34,455 bases of DNA, taken from the NCBI GenBank assembly GCA_045587205.1, contig JAZNBV010000005.1, positions 1-34,455 on the forward strand, given 5' to 3'. Below the pieces are notes generated by a model. That model did no database searches, was not told the DNA's origin, and was given only the letters and a program-made list of their open reading frames with translations. A program made the translations under genes and the position numbers. Position 1 is the stretch's first letter. Every line of letters begins with the position of its first letter. Shown here piece after piece: positions 1 through 8,147 of this stretch. This stretch comes from SIG78 sp045587205. Its GTDB lineage: Bacteria > Verrucomicrobiota > Lentisphaeria > Victivallales > Victivallaceae.

Positions 1-2157
1 GGCTTTTGAGCCGTTGTCGGCACTGAACATTTCGTAATTCTTTATTGCCGGAGTATAGAACATATCCCGGTAATCTTCCACCATACGCAAGCTGGAGAAC
101 ATGCCAAGCCCCATAGCAATGGAGTTCTTCATCATGCGGATCCACTGGGTAGGCAGATCGTTGTTGCTCCGCTGGTAGAACAGCGGGATCACTTCGGTTT
201 CCAGCAGATTGAACAGCTCTTGAGCTTCAAAGTTATCGCAATCATCGGGATTCTGATAATTTTCGTTGCCCGGGATCGCCCAGCCGTTGCCGGGGGCGTA
301 GGCTTCATCCCACCAGCCGTCGAGAATACTCAAATTCAAGCTGCCGTTGATCGCAGCTTTCATACCGGAAGTGCCGCTGGCTTCCTGGGGGCGGCGGGGA
401 TTGTTCAGCCATACATCCACACCTTGAACCAGTTTGCGTGCCATACCAATATCGTAGTCTTCAAGGAAGACCAGCCGGTGCGATACACCGTTCTGACGGG
501 CAAACTGCACCAATTCCTGAATAAGCCGTTTGCCGTTATCATCTGCCGGGTGAGCTTTACCGGCAAAGATGAACTGTACCGGAGTAGTTTTATTGGCAAG
601 CAGCCGCAGCAGCCGGTCACGGTAACGCAGCAAAAGCGTGCCCCGTTTGTAGGTGGCAAAGCGGCGGGCAAAACCGATGGTCAGAATGTGCGGATCAAGA
701 ATCGACGGATTGCTGTTTTCATCCGGATTTGTTACTACGCATTTCAAAGATTTCTGCAAACGCTGGCGGGTGTAGCGCACCAGACTCTGGCGGCAGAGTT
801 CGTGTGCGGTCCACAATTCGTAATCGGGTATCTGATCAAGCCGTTCACGCAGTTTCTCGTATTCAGGATTCATCAGGTAATTACCGGGCAGATAATGGTT
901 GAACAGGGTTCTTTTGCGTGTTGCCAGCCACGATGCCGGATGGATGCCATTGGTGATATGTTTGATCGGTATTTCATCCAGGGCCCGTCCCGGCCAGAGA
1001 TTTTTCCACATTTGGCGCGCCACCTGTCCGTGCAGTTTACTGACGCCGTTGCTGAAGTTTGCAAGGCGCATACCCAGCACCGTCATCGACATCGCCTGCG
1101 ATGTATGCCGTTCATTGATCGGTACACCCCACTTGAGCATACGTTCCACATCGATTCCAGCCTGCGCGCACAGCGGAGCAACAAATGGACGCACCAGATT
1201 GAAATCAAAAACTTCATTGCCGGCAGGTACCGGGGTGTGGGTTGTAAATACATTGCTGCGCCAGACGATTTCCAATGCGGTATCCGGCTCGTAATTATAT
1301 TCTTTGACCAGATGTTCAATTCTTGCCAGCGAAAGAAATGCCGCGTGACCTTCGTTCATATGGCACACTTCAGGCGTTATACCCATTGCAACCAACGCCT
1401 TGTATCCGCCAACGCCCAGCAGCAGTTCCTGCTGGATACGGTTTCTGGTATCGCCGCCGTAAAGCCGCCAGGTGAGTGAACGCAGTTCCGGCGGATTCTG
1501 CGGTATTTCTGTATCCAGCAGAACCAGCGGAACATTCCCGACTTTCAAAACCCAGACTGCTGCACTGACAATACGGTCGGCTATCTGGATGCTGATTGTT
1601 ACTTCGTTGCCGGCTGGATCCAGTGCCCTGGTGATCGGCATATTGTGTATTTCGTTTTCCGGATAGCGTTCCTGCTGCCAGCCGTTACTGTCCAGCACCT
1701 GCCGGAAATATCCCTGATGATAGAGCAAGCCCACACCTACCAGCGGCAGTTTGAGATCGCTGGCGGCTTTCAGATGATCTCCGGCAAGCACGCCCAGACC
1801 GCCGGAAAAAATACGCACGCTTTCGTGAATACCGAATTCCATTGAAAAGTATGCTATCTTGCGGTTGCGCAGATCATCGTCAGAGGGGACATCTTCAAGA
1901 AATGCTTTTTTTACATTTTCAAGATCGCGCAGATAAAGCTGATCCTGAACAAGTTCTTCGAGTTTGCTCTGCGGCAGTTTGCTCATAAACAATCTGGAAT
2001 TGCCCTCTACTTCCTGCCAGAGTACGGAGTCTATGCGTTCAAAGAGATTCTGTGCCTCCGGATGGCTGCACCACCACATATTGTATGAAAGTTCTTCAAG
2101 AAAACGCAATTCTGAAGGAATGCAAGGGGCTACATTGTAAAGTCTTATCTTGTCCAT
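1..2157 (-). CDS. glgP: Alpha-glucan (glycogen/maltodextrin) phosphorylase, 3' end cut by window
   Basis: Releases glucose 1-phosphate from alpha-1,4-glucans in the cytoplasm, using pyridoxal phosphate. The minus strand reads open for 719 codons from an ATG at 2157 to the window edge, so the C-terminus is missing. The protein starts MDKIRLYNVAP and has the early motif YFSMEFGIHE, the GGLGVLAGDH glycine loop, HMNEGHAAFL, THTPVPAGNE and, near residue 600, EASGTSGMKAAING, whose Lys (codon 358-360) is the PLP-binding lysine. These motifs place it in the short-form alpha-glucan phosphorylase family, whose members are usually somewhat over 800 residues, so roughly 100 or more residues should lie outside. 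An AAAGGTG ribosome binding site lies just upstream. The neighbouring CBM48 gene, upstream on the same strand, fits a glycogen role. Family assignment is firm; whether glycogen or maltodextrin is the substrate is not decided. Confidence 0.93.
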   Translation of the reverse strand, partial: MDKIRLYNVAPCIPSELRFLEELSYNMWWCSHPEAQNLFERIDSVLWQEVEGNSRLFMSKLPQSKLEELVQDQLYLRDLENVKKAFLEDVPSDDDLRNRKIAYFSMEFGIHESVRIFSGGLGVLAGDHLKAASDLKLPLVGVGLLYHQGYFRQVLDSNGWQQERYPENEIHNMPITRALDPAGNEVTISIQIADRIVSAAVWVLKVGNVPLVLLDTEIPQNPPELRSLTWRLYGGDTRNRIQQELLLGVGGYKALVAMGITPEVCHMNEGHAAFLSLARIEHLVKEYNYEPDTALEIVWRSNVFTTHTPVPAGNEVFDFNLVRPFVAPLCAQAGIDVERMLKWGVPINERHTSQAMSMTVLGMRLANFSNGVSKLHGQVARQMWKNLWPGRALDEIPIKHITNGIHPASWLATRKRTLFNHYLPGNYLMNPEYEKLRERLDQIPDYELWTAHELCRQSLVRYTRQRLQKSLKCVVTNPDENSNPSILDPHILTIGFARRFATYKRGTLLLRYRDRLLRLLANKTTPVQFIFAGKAHPADDNGKRLIQELVQFARQNGVSHRLVFLEDYDIGMARKLVQGVDVWLNNPRRPQEASGTSGMKAAINGSLNLSILDGWWDEAYAPGNGWAIPGNENYQNPDDCDNFEAQELFNLLETEVIPLFYQRSNNDLPTQWIRMMKNSIAMGLGMFSSLRMVEDYRDMFYTPAIKNYEMFSADNGSKA

Positions 2158-2180
2158 AAAGCACCTTTGATTTACTTGTG

Positions 2181-2224
2181 TAAAAAACTCCGGAACAACC
2201 GACTTTTGCGGCTATCCCGGAGTT
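2181..2224 (-). terminator. Rho-independent terminator after the CBM48 gene
   Basis: On the minus strand the 8-bp stem AACTCCGG/CCGGAGTT (2186-2193 and 2217-2224) is followed by TTTTTA. It lies between the CBM48 stop at 2248 and the phosphorylase start at 2157. It may therefore reduce read-through into the phosphorylase rather than end an operon completely, because little room is left for a separate promoter. Confidence 0.7.
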
Positions 2225-2247
2225 GAAAAATTAACCTTTTTATTGAT

Positions 2248-2547
2248 TTACTCAACCGTCAGCAGACTGTTGAGCGTACCGAGATCATTGGGCGCAAAAT
2301 TCGGGTTGTTGGTATCCACGCACCACACACCGTCAATAACAAACTTGTACTCATAAGTTCCCGGCTTGAGCAGCAATGTGCAACGGTAAACACCATCGCC
2401 GTTTTTATCCAGCATCGGCTTGGCCGTAGGATCCCAATCATTGAAGTTGCCGGCAAGACTTACATTTTTGCCGGGACCAAGATCAATTGTAAACACTACT
2501 CTGCGCCGTTTGACGTTTCCGGTTGTGTCTGCCGCTTTTTTAGCCAT
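2248..2547 (-). CDS. Stand-alone CBM48 / isoamylase N-terminal-like glycan-binding protein
   Basis: A 99-residue protein starting MAKKAADTTGN. The open frame runs 28 codons further upstream, but this ATG has an AGGAAA ribosome binding site and the upstream part is low-complexity. After about 25 basic residues comes a single immunoglobulin-like domain with hallmarks of the CBM48/AMPK-beta glycogen-binding family: VSLAGNFNDWDP, then GVYRCTLLLKPGTYEYKFVIDGVW and a C-terminal NSLLTVE strand. No catalytic domain is attached. Such free CBM48 proteins are thought to bind alpha-glucans, and the phosphorylase directly downstream supports glycogen targeting. It has its own promoter (2620-2647) and two inverted repeats upstream. 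The domain call is confident; the cellular role is inferred. Confidence 0.85.
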   Translation of the reverse strand: MAKKAADTTGNVKRRRVVFTIDLGPGKNVSLAGNFNDWDPTAKPMLDKNGDGVYRCTLLLKPGTYEYKFVIDGVWCVDTNNPNFAPNDLGTLNSLLTVE

Positions 2548-2569
2548 TGTTATTTTTTCCTGTGTTTTT

Positions 2570-2593
2570 TTTACATTCAACGGTGAATGTAAA
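2570..2593. promoter_or_regulatory. Perfect inverted repeat in the CBM48 leader
   Basis: TTTACATTCA, spacer ACGG, TGAATGTAAA: 10-bp perfect arms with a 4-bp spacer. It lies about 20 bp downstream of the expected start of transcription of the CBM48 gene and 23 bp before its start codon. It could be a repressor operator or a leader hairpin; no T-run follows on the minus strand, so it is not a usual terminator. Confidence 0.55.
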
Positions 2594-2619
2594 CGCTTCA
2601 AGTTCTTCCTGCAGTAGAT

Positions 2620-2647
2620 AATATACCACAAAAATCTTTTTTTTCAA
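2620..2647 (-). promoter_or_regulatory. Promoter of the CBM48 gene
   Basis: Minus strand TTGAAA (2642-2647), 16-bp spacer, TATATT (2620-2625). The position and consensus match fit the gene starting at 2547. Confidence 0.6.
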
Positions 2648-2671
2648 GCCGTACTGCCGCTTTTATCGGTA

Positions 2672-2695
2672 AAATATGACCGGTTGGTCATATTT
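2672..2695. promoter_or_regulatory. Perfect inverted repeat upstream of the CBM48 promoter
   Basis: AAATATGACC, spacer GGTT, GGTCATATTT: 10-bp perfect arms with a 4-bp spacer, the same geometry as the repeat at 2570-2593 but a different sequence. It ends 25 bp upstream of the -35 box. The TGACCnnnnGGTCA core resembles dimer operators such as those of TetR-type repressors, which is only an analogy. Confidence 0.5.
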
Positions 2696-2713
2696 GCTGC
2701 AGCGTCCGGCGGC

Positions 2714-2732
2714 AACTAACTAACTAACTAAC
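2714..2732. repeat. (AACT)n tetranucleotide repeat
   Basis: Four to five tandem AACT units. Their TAA/TAG triplets stop all three frames on both strands. The run abuts the hairpin at 2732-2760. Confidence 0.7.
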
Positions 2733-2760
2733 GGGCATCGCGTTGTTTCCGGAGTGCCCG
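2732..2760 (-). terminator. Hairpin downstream of argS, probable terminator
   Basis: Stem CGGGCA (2732-2737)/TGCCCG (2755-2760), 47 bp past the argS stop. The T-run is on the plus-strand side (TTTATTT); on the minus strand GTTAGTTAG follows, so it would be a weak intrinsic terminator for argS. Confidence 0.4.
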
Positions 2761-2806
2761 TTTATTTGAGTTTGATTATGGCAAAAGATATTTTGTTCAA
2801 TATATT

Positions 2807-4603
2807 TTACATACTCTGCGGAACTTTGATGGTCATAGTTGCCAGACCATCGACCAGTACTTTGCGTGTCTGTTCCGCCAGATGTGCGCGTGCCTGACCG
2901 AGTGCGGCATTTTCCGCTGCCAGAATCGGACATTCACGGTAAAAACGGTTGAAGTTCTTTGCCAGATTCAGCAGATATTCTGCCAAACCAGACGCATCGC
3001 GACGCGCCGCCGCCTGCTGCACGGCGGAGGGGTAGAAACTCAATTCCAGAGCCAGAAGTTTTTCTTCTGCACTGGTCAGCAAGTTCCAATCCACATCCCC
3101 GTCAAGAACAAAGCCGCGTTCGGCTGCTTTACGCCCGATCGAAGCGATTCGCGCACAGGCGTACTGTACATAAGGACCGGTATCGCCTTCAAAACGGATC
3201 GATGCATTGGGATCAAACATAATTGTGGTTTTGGCATTGAATTTCAAAAGCATAAATTTAAGCGCACCCAGACCGATGATTTCGGCGCGTTCACGCAATT
3301 CTGCATCCGGAGTGTTGGCGTTGTCGCGTTCTTTACAGGCTGTATAGGCAAGATTTGCCATTTCATCGCACAGATCATCAGCGTCAACAACGGTGCCTTC
3401 GCGGCTTTTCATTCTGCCGCTGGGCAGGTTCACCATACCGTAAGCAAGGTGCGAAAGTTTATCCGACCACTCAAAGCCCAGCAGTTTAAGTATGGCAAAG
3501 AGCATCTGAAAGTGCAGATTTTGTTCGTCGCCGACTACCCAGATCTGTTCTTCGGGCTGATAATCGTTGTATTTTTTGACTGTGGTTCCGATATCCTGGG
3601 TTATATACACACTGGTGCCGTCAGAACGCAGCACAACTTTTTTGCCCAGTTTACCAAGATCGGCAATTACTGCACCGTCTTCGCGTTTGCTGAAAACTCC
3701 GCGCTGCAAACCGTCAGCAATCAAGTCTTTGCCGAGCAGATAAGTCTGGCTTTCCAGATAAGTGTGGGCAAATTCAATGCCCAGGCGTTTGTAGGTTTCG
3801 TCAAATCCCGCCAGCACCCACGAATTCATCTTCTGCCAGAGTTCGCGTACTGCCGGATCGTTGGCTTCCCACTTGCGGAGCATTTCCTGTGCGGCGGCGC
3901 CGATTTCAGTTTCCAGAAAGAGTTCATCATCATCTTTATCTGCCAGATCCGGCCGCGCTGCGCGCAGTTCCTTGATCTGTTCAGAAAGAGCTGCAGCGTA
4001 TTTTACATAAAAATTCCCCACCAGGTGGTCACCTTTGATGCCGGCACTTTCCGGCGTGACATCATTGCCGAAGCGTTCGTATGCCAGCATTGATTTGCAG
4101 ATATGTATGCCGCGGTCATTGACCAGATTGATCGGTATGACATTGTGGCCCACGCGTGCAAGCATACTGGCGGTTGCCTGGCCGATGGTGTTGTTGCGTA
4201 CGTGACCAAGATGCTGGGGCTTGTTGGTATTGGGAGCAGAAAACTCGATCAATATCTTGCGCCGTTGGGCTTCCGGCAGTTTTACGCTTTCAAGCAGAGC
4301 ATCGATATCCGCAACGGTGTCGCGGTAGAGCGCCGCCGGGCGGAGCGTTATATTGATAAATGCTTTGACTGTGGAAACTTTTTCCACATCGGGGTGGCTT
4401 GCAAGATATTCTGCCGCCGCCGAAGCAATTTTATCCGGAGCCTGACCGAAGACTCTGGCAAAACGGAAAGCATTGATCGTCAGTTCGCCTTCCATAGTTT
4501 CAGGACATTTTTCCGGCGCAATATGCCAATCATCAGCAGCTTTGCCGGGAAATTGAGCTTTAAGATAATTTTCAAGGTCAAGAATAAATTTAAAGTCGGA
4601 CAT
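2807..4603 (-). CDS. argS: Arginyl-tRNA synthetase
   Basis: Charges tRNA-Arg with arginine using ATP. The 598-residue product starts MSDFKFILDLENYLKAQFPG, an Arg-S N-terminal (tRNA D-loop-binding) domain. The class I catalytic signature APNTNKPQHLGHVRNN carries the HIGH motif as HLGH at residues 131-134. The KMSKS region reads GRMKSREGTVV, a variant in the usual place for this enzyme. The anticodon-binding all-helical domain ends in a terminal Met, typical of ArgRS. Length is near normal (about 550-600). An AAGGA ribosome binding site precedes the ATG. It is the last gene of a four-gene minus-strand run (cmk, thioesterase, manA, argS), 38 bp after manA. Confidence 0.97.
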   Translation of the reverse strand: MSDFKFILDLENYLKAQFPGKAADDWHIAPEKCPETMEGELTINAFRFARVFGQAPDKIASAAAEYLASHPDVEKVSTVKAFINITLRPAALYRDTVADIDALLESVKLPEAQRRKILIEFSAPNTNKPQHLGHVRNNTIGQATASMLARVGHNVIPINLVNDRGIHICKSMLAYERFGNDVTPESAGIKGDHLVGNFYVKYAAALSEQIKELRAARPDLADKDDDELFLETEIGAAAQEMLRKWEANDPAVRELWQKMNSWVLAGFDETYKRLGIEFAHTYLESQTYLLGKDLIADGLQRGVFSKREDGAVIADLGKLGKKVVLRSDGTSVYITQDIGTTVKKYNDYQPEEQIWVVGDEQNLHFQMLFAILKLLGFEWSDKLSHLAYGMVNLPSGRMKSREGTVVDADDLCDEMANLAYTACKERDNANTPDAELRERAEIIGLGALKFMLLKFNAKTTIMFDPNASIRFEGDTGPYVQYACARIASIGRKAAERGFVLDGDVDWNLLTSAEEKLLALELSFYPSAVQQAAARRDASGLAEYLLNLAKNFNRFYRECPILAAENAALGQARAHLAEQTRKVLVDGLATMTIKVPQSM

Positions 4604-4641
4604 ATTTTTTCCTTGTTGATTTTATATTGTAAAACCTTATT

Positions 4642-5673
4642 TTAAGCCAGATAACTTTTCAATACTGTTGCTTTACCGTCTTCGGGTTCAACAAAATAGT
4701 TGCCGCAGACCGCCGGAATCAGGAGACTTTCGCCGAAACCGAGATTCTCTGACGGTATGTTGGGGTTGCTGCTGCAGACTTTTACTTTGCCCTGCATAAC
4801 GCTGATCAAATGAAAACTCCCGGAAATTCCGCCGGTATTGTCCGGGTGCTTTTCCACCAGATGCAGGCAGTCAACCTTGAAACAGTGACGATCGACCAGC
4901 GGAAACTTGCGGTTGAACGGCATTTCTCCGATTACAGCCGGGATCCGCGGTGAAATGCGGTTGGTAAAGCCGATAGCTTTGATGCCCTGTTCCAGATGCA
5001 GTTTGCGCGGGTTGCCGTCTTTATCGACTCTGCCCCAGTCGCTGATACGGTAAGTTGTATCGCTGTTCTGCTGGATTTCAAAAATCAGATTCCCCGCGCC
5101 GATAGCGTGAACTGTTCCCGCCTGGATAAAATAACTGTCTCCGACTTTGGAGGGAAAACGCTGCAGCAGATTTGCCACCCGGGGCTGGTTGAGGGCTTCT
5201 ATCAACTGATCTTTGCTGGTTCGCGGAGCCAGGCCGGCAAGGATTTCTCCGTGACTTTCGCAATCGGCAATATACCACATTTCGGTTTTGGGTTCTGATC
5301 CGTCCTGCGACATACGGCAGTAATCTTCGTCGGGGTGTACTTGCAGGGAGAGCCGTTGTCCGGCATCAATGAATTTTACCAGCAGCGGAAAGCGTCCGCC
5401 TTTCCAGAGACTGCCCAGCAGGGTCTGACCGTAATGAGCGATCAGTTCGGTCAGGGTTTTGCCTGCCAATGCACCGTCTGTAACCACACTTTGAGCGTCG
5501 TCGCGGTCAGTTATTTCCCAGGATTCACCAATGGGATCGCTGTTGCTGTCAAGTTCCGGTAAATCCTGACGGTTCAGACTTTTCTGCAAAAGGCTTCCCC
5601 CCCAGATGCGCTGCATATAAATGGGTTTGAACTGCAGGAAATACAACTGATTGGGATCAATAAAATTACTCAT
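4642..5673 (-). CDS. manA: Mannose-6-phosphate isomerase, class I
   Basis: Interconverts mannose 6-phosphate and fructose 6-phosphate in the cytoplasm, feeding mannose into glycolysis or supplying GDP-mannose precursors. The 343-residue protein is chosen to start at MSNFIDPNQLYF because GGGAG lies 9 bp upstream; the open frame extends 19 codons further. Zinc ligands of the cupin-type type I enzyme are visible: Q111 and H113 in LQVHPDEDYC, E131 in TEMWYI, H189 in AGTVHAIGAG. The catalytic-core stretch IFEIQQNSDTTYRISDW follows. The C-terminal cupin half is short, as in the Bacillus-type enzymes. It sits between the thioesterase and argS in one transcription unit. Confidence 0.93.
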   Translation of the reverse strand: MSNFIDPNQLYFLQFKPIYMQRIWGGSLLQKSLNRQDLPELDSNSDPIGESWEITDRDDAQSVVTDGALAGKTLTELIAHYGQTLLGSLWKGGRFPLLVKFIDAGQRLSLQVHPDEDYCRMSQDGSEPKTEMWYIADCESHGEILAGLAPRTSKDQLIEALNQPRVANLLQRFPSKVGDSYFIQAGTVHAIGAGNLIFEIQQNSDTTYRISDWGRVDKDGNPRKLHLEQGIKAIGFTNRISPRIPAVIGEMPFNRKFPLVDRHCFKVDCLHLVEKHPDNTGGISGSFHLISVMQGKVKVCSSNPNIPSENLGFGESLLIPAVCGNYFVEPEDGKATVLKSYLA

Positions 5674-5692
5674 AATAACAAACTCCCGGAGT

Positions 5693-6103
5693 TTAACAGT
5701 CTTCAAGCATAAGCAGCTTTGCCGCCTCAAGGATCTTTTCCGGCAGGCGGGTAACTTTATGCTCTTTATTGATACAGCAGAGCGTTACGGTGCCGGATAC
5801 CAGCAACTCTTCATCGCGCCGGACTTCGCTGACTATCTTCAACCGGGCTCCGCGCGCTTCTGCAACCCAGCTGCGGAAAGTCAGAAGATCATCGTAGGTG
5901 GCACTGGAGTGATAGGTTACATTGACTTCCCGCACCGGAAGAAGAAAGCCCATTTTTTCCATTTCAGAGTAGGCAAATCCAACCGAACGGAGCATTTCTG
6001 TGCGGCTGCGTTCAAAATATTCCAGGTAGTTTGCGTAGTAAACCACCTGCATTTGATCCGTGTCGGCATACGGTACACGGTAAGTGCAATCAAAGTACGG
6101 CAT
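5693..6103 (-). CDS. Acyl-CoA thioesterase, 4HBT (hotdog) family, YbgC/FadM-like
   Basis: A 136-residue single hotdog domain. The motif YADTDQMQVVYYANYLEYFE at residues 11-30 contains the catalytic Asp and the Tyr/Asn stretch of the 4-hydroxybenzoyl-CoA thioesterase family; LRSVGF and the strand LKIVSEVRRDEELLVSGTVTLCCI follow. Members hydrolyse acyl-CoA thioesters, but the chain length cannot be read from sequence. The start codon lies inside the 3' end of cmk (14-bp overlap), so the two are translationally coupled. There is no tolQRA cluster here, unlike the usual ybgC context, so a Tol-Pal role is not supported. Confidence 0.88.
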   Translation of the reverse strand: MPYFDCTYRVPYADTDQMQVVYYANYLEYFERSRTEMLRSVGFAYSEMEKMGFLLPVREVNVTYHSSATYDDLLTFRSWVAEARGARLKIVSEVRRDEELLVSGTVTLCCINKEHKVTRLPEKILEAAKLLMLEDC

Positions 6104-6758
6104 CTTTCACCTTGTTGTAAATATAGTTCAATGTTTCTTCAAAAAGCATATTGCTGTTATCAATAAATTCGGCATCGTCCGCCGGTTTGAGCGGCGCCAC
6201 GGCGCGGGTGCTGTCCTGTCTGTCGCGTTCGGCAATGGCGGCTGCCACCTCTTCCAGCGAACCGCCGGCTTTATCGCCTTCCTGTGCCAGACGGCGGCGG
6301 GCGCGTTCAAGCGGACTGGCGGTAATGAAAAATTTGAACTGCGCGTTGGGAAATATCACAGTACCGATATCTCTGCCTTCCATAAGAATCCAGCCGATCG
6401 AACTCATTTTCTGCTGCAGTTTTTTCAAGCCGCTGCGTACTGCCGGAAGTGTGCCGACTTTGCTGGCGCCGGCGGCAATTTCCGCAGTACGGAGTTTTTC
6501 GCCGGGAAACTCACCGTCGCAATAAAGATCAAAGTTGCCATTGCCGTCGGGACGGTATTCCATAACCAGTGTTTCAAGCATCTCTGCCAGAGCGTTTTCA
6601 TCTTCCAAACTTATAGAGCGTTTCTGTGCTGCCAATGCTGTAGCCCGGAACATACTGCCGGTGTTGATATAGGGTATATGCAGTTTCTCCGAAAGCGCTT
6701 TTGCTACTGAACTTTTGCCGGAGGCTGAAGGCCCGTCGATGGCAATTACTTTGTCCAT
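6090..6758 (-). CDS. cmk: Cytidylate kinase
   Basis: Phosphorylates CMP and dCMP to the diphosphates with ATP. The 222-residue protein starts MDKVIAIDGPSASGKSSVAK, with the Walker A loop at residues 9-17. It also has INTGSMFRA (Tyr of the usual YLDTGAMYR is replaced), EGRDIGTVIFPNAQFKFFITAS and the LID arginine-rich segment ERARRRLAQ, ending in the IAERDRQDS and APLKPADDAEFIDNS motifs of the CMP kinase family. Length is normal. GAGGAG precedes the ATG. A good promoter lies at 6811-6839, making it the first gene of the cmk, thioesterase, manA, argS operon. Confidence 0.96.
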   Translation of the reverse strand: MDKVIAIDGPSASGKSSVAKALSEKLHIPYINTGSMFRATALAAQKRSISLEDENALAEMLETLVMEYRPDGNGNFDLYCDGEFPGEKLRTAEIAAGASKVGTLPAVRSGLKKLQQKMSSIGWILMEGRDIGTVIFPNAQFKFFITASPLERARRRLAQEGDKAGGSLEEVAAAIAERDRQDSTRAVAPLKPADDAEFIDNSNMLFEETLNYIYNKVKDAVL

Positions 6759-6810
6759 AAAACACTCCTCTTTGTTATTTACTGTTTATAAACACTCAAA
6801 CACTCAATGT

Positions 6811-6839
6811 AATATACCCTTGAAAGTTGATTTTAACAA
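6811..6839 (-). promoter_or_regulatory. Promoter of the cmk operon
   Basis: Minus strand TTGTTA (6834-6839), 17-bp spacer, TATATT (6811-6816), 52 bp before the cmk start codon. Confidence 0.65.
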
Positions 6840-6963
6840 GTTTACAACCTGAAAAAAAGCCGAAATCTTTGCAGAAATGTGGCAAAAAAGAGTTATGTGG
6901 TGTAAATTATAGATATTATCACAACTTTATAAAAACAACTGAACAATCCAAGGATCATATATT

Positions 6964-8064
6964 ATGAGTTTTTCGTGCGGTCTGGTTGGTCTGCCCAACG
7001 TGGGCAAGTCCACTCTGTTCAACGCCTTGAGCCGCGGTGGCGCGGAAGCTGCAAACTTTCCATTTTGCACCATTGAACCCAATACCGGGATCGTAGCGGT
7101 GCCGGATGCCCGTCTGCAGGTGCTTTCGGATATGGAGAAGTCCGGCAGAATAGTGCCTTCAACTCTTAAATTCATCGATATTGCCGGTCTGGTGCGCGGG
7201 GCCAGTCAGGGGCAGGGGCTGGGCAACCAGTTTCTGGGGCATATCCGCAGCGTGGATGCCATTGCCCACGTGGTGCGTGTTTTTGAAAATTCTGATGTGG
7301 TGCACGTTGCCGGGCGGGTCGATCCGGCAGAAGATTTGGATGTAATTACCACAGAGTTGATGCTTGCCGACTTGGAAATGGTCGAAAAACGCCGCGATAA
7401 AGCCTCCAAACTGGCGCGTTCCAACGAGCCGGATGCCAAGCTGGAATTTGAGCTGCTCAAAGATATTGCCAATCAGCTTTCTGAAGGGCGCCGTCCGGAA
7501 TATGATATTACCAATCCCAAAGTTGTGGAACTTGTCAAGTCGTTCGGTCTGCTCTCCACAATGCCGGCATTCATCTGCGCCAATACCGATGAAGCCGGTG
7601 TGGCTGATTTCAAGAGTATGCCGCACGCACAGAAACTGCTGGATAAAGCTGCGGAAATGAATCTGGAAGTGATTCCGGTCTGCGCCAAGATCGAAGAAGA
7701 ACTCGGTCAGCTTTCTGATGAAGAAGCCAAGATGTTTATGGAAGAACTCGGTATCAGGGAAACCGGCCTGGAGCAGGTCATACAGACCGGATACCGGTTG
7801 CTTGACTATATAACGTTTTTCACTGCCGGACCGATGGAATCCCGCGCCTGGACTATCACTAAAGGTACTCTTGCGCCGGAAGCCGCCGGTAAGATCCACA
7901 CTGATATGTGCCGCGGATTTATCCGTATGGAAACGGTTTCATATCAGGATATGGTCGAATGCGGCGGTTGGAACGCCGCGCAGACTGCCGGTAAACTCCG
8001 GATCGAGGGCAAAGATTACGAAGTACAGGATGGCGATGTTATCCACGTGCGTTTCTCGGTCTGA
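6964..8064 (+). CDS. ychF: YchF/OLA1-family ribosome-associated ATPase
   Basis: A 366-residue TRAFAC GTPase-fold protein of the Obg-related YchF group, which prefers ATP and binds ribosomes. Visible motifs: P-loop GLPNVGKST at residues 8-16, G3 DIAGLVRGASQGQGLGNQFL, the family's altered G4 region reading CANTDE instead of NKxD, and a C-terminal TGS domain containing ESRAWTITKGTLAPEAAG and ending DVIHVRFSV. Length is the usual 360-365. An AAGGATC ribosome binding site precedes the ATG. It is monocistronic, flanked by a diverging cmk operon and a strong terminator. Confidence 0.96.
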   Translation: MSFSCGLVGLPNVGKSTLFNALSRGGAEAANFPFCTIEPNTGIVAVPDARLQVLSDMEKSGRIVPSTLKFIDIAGLVRGASQGQGLGNQFLGHIRSVDAIAHVVRVFENSDVVHVAGRVDPAEDLDVITTELMLADLEMVEKRRDKASKLARSNEPDAKLEFELLKDIANQLSEGRRPEYDITNPKVVELVKSFGLLSTMPAFICANTDEAGVADFKSMPHAQKLLDKAAEMNLEVIPVCAKIEEELGQLSDEEAKMFMEELGIRETGLEQVIQTGYRLLDYITFFTAGPMESRAWTITKGTLAPEAAGKIHTDMCRGFIRMETVSYQDMVECGGWNAAQTAGKLRIEGKDYEVQDGDVIHVRFSV

Positions 8065-8084
8065 TATAATTATCTTACAGTAAG

Positions 8085-8132
8085 AAAAACAGCCGTCAGA
8101 ACCAGGTGTTCTGCCGGCTGTTTTTGTTTTTT
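8085..8132. terminator. Bidirectional terminator between ychF and the DUF4838 gene
   Basis: AAAAACAGCCG (8085-8095) pairs with CGGCTGTTTTT (8115-8125), with T-runs on both strands. It lies between the convergent stops at 8064 and 8148. Confidence 0.85.
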
Positions 8133-8147
8133 GCTTATCTTGTAAAA

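Noticed and set aside
220..1479. Long plus-strand open frame opposite the phosphorylase
   Set aside because: The minus strand encodes a clear phosphorylase with PLP site and glycine loop; the plus-strand product has no recognisable motif.
2882..4093. 403-codon plus-strand open frame
   Set aside because: Antisense of argS; Cys/Phe/His-rich composition typical of reverse-strand shadows and no ribosome binding site.
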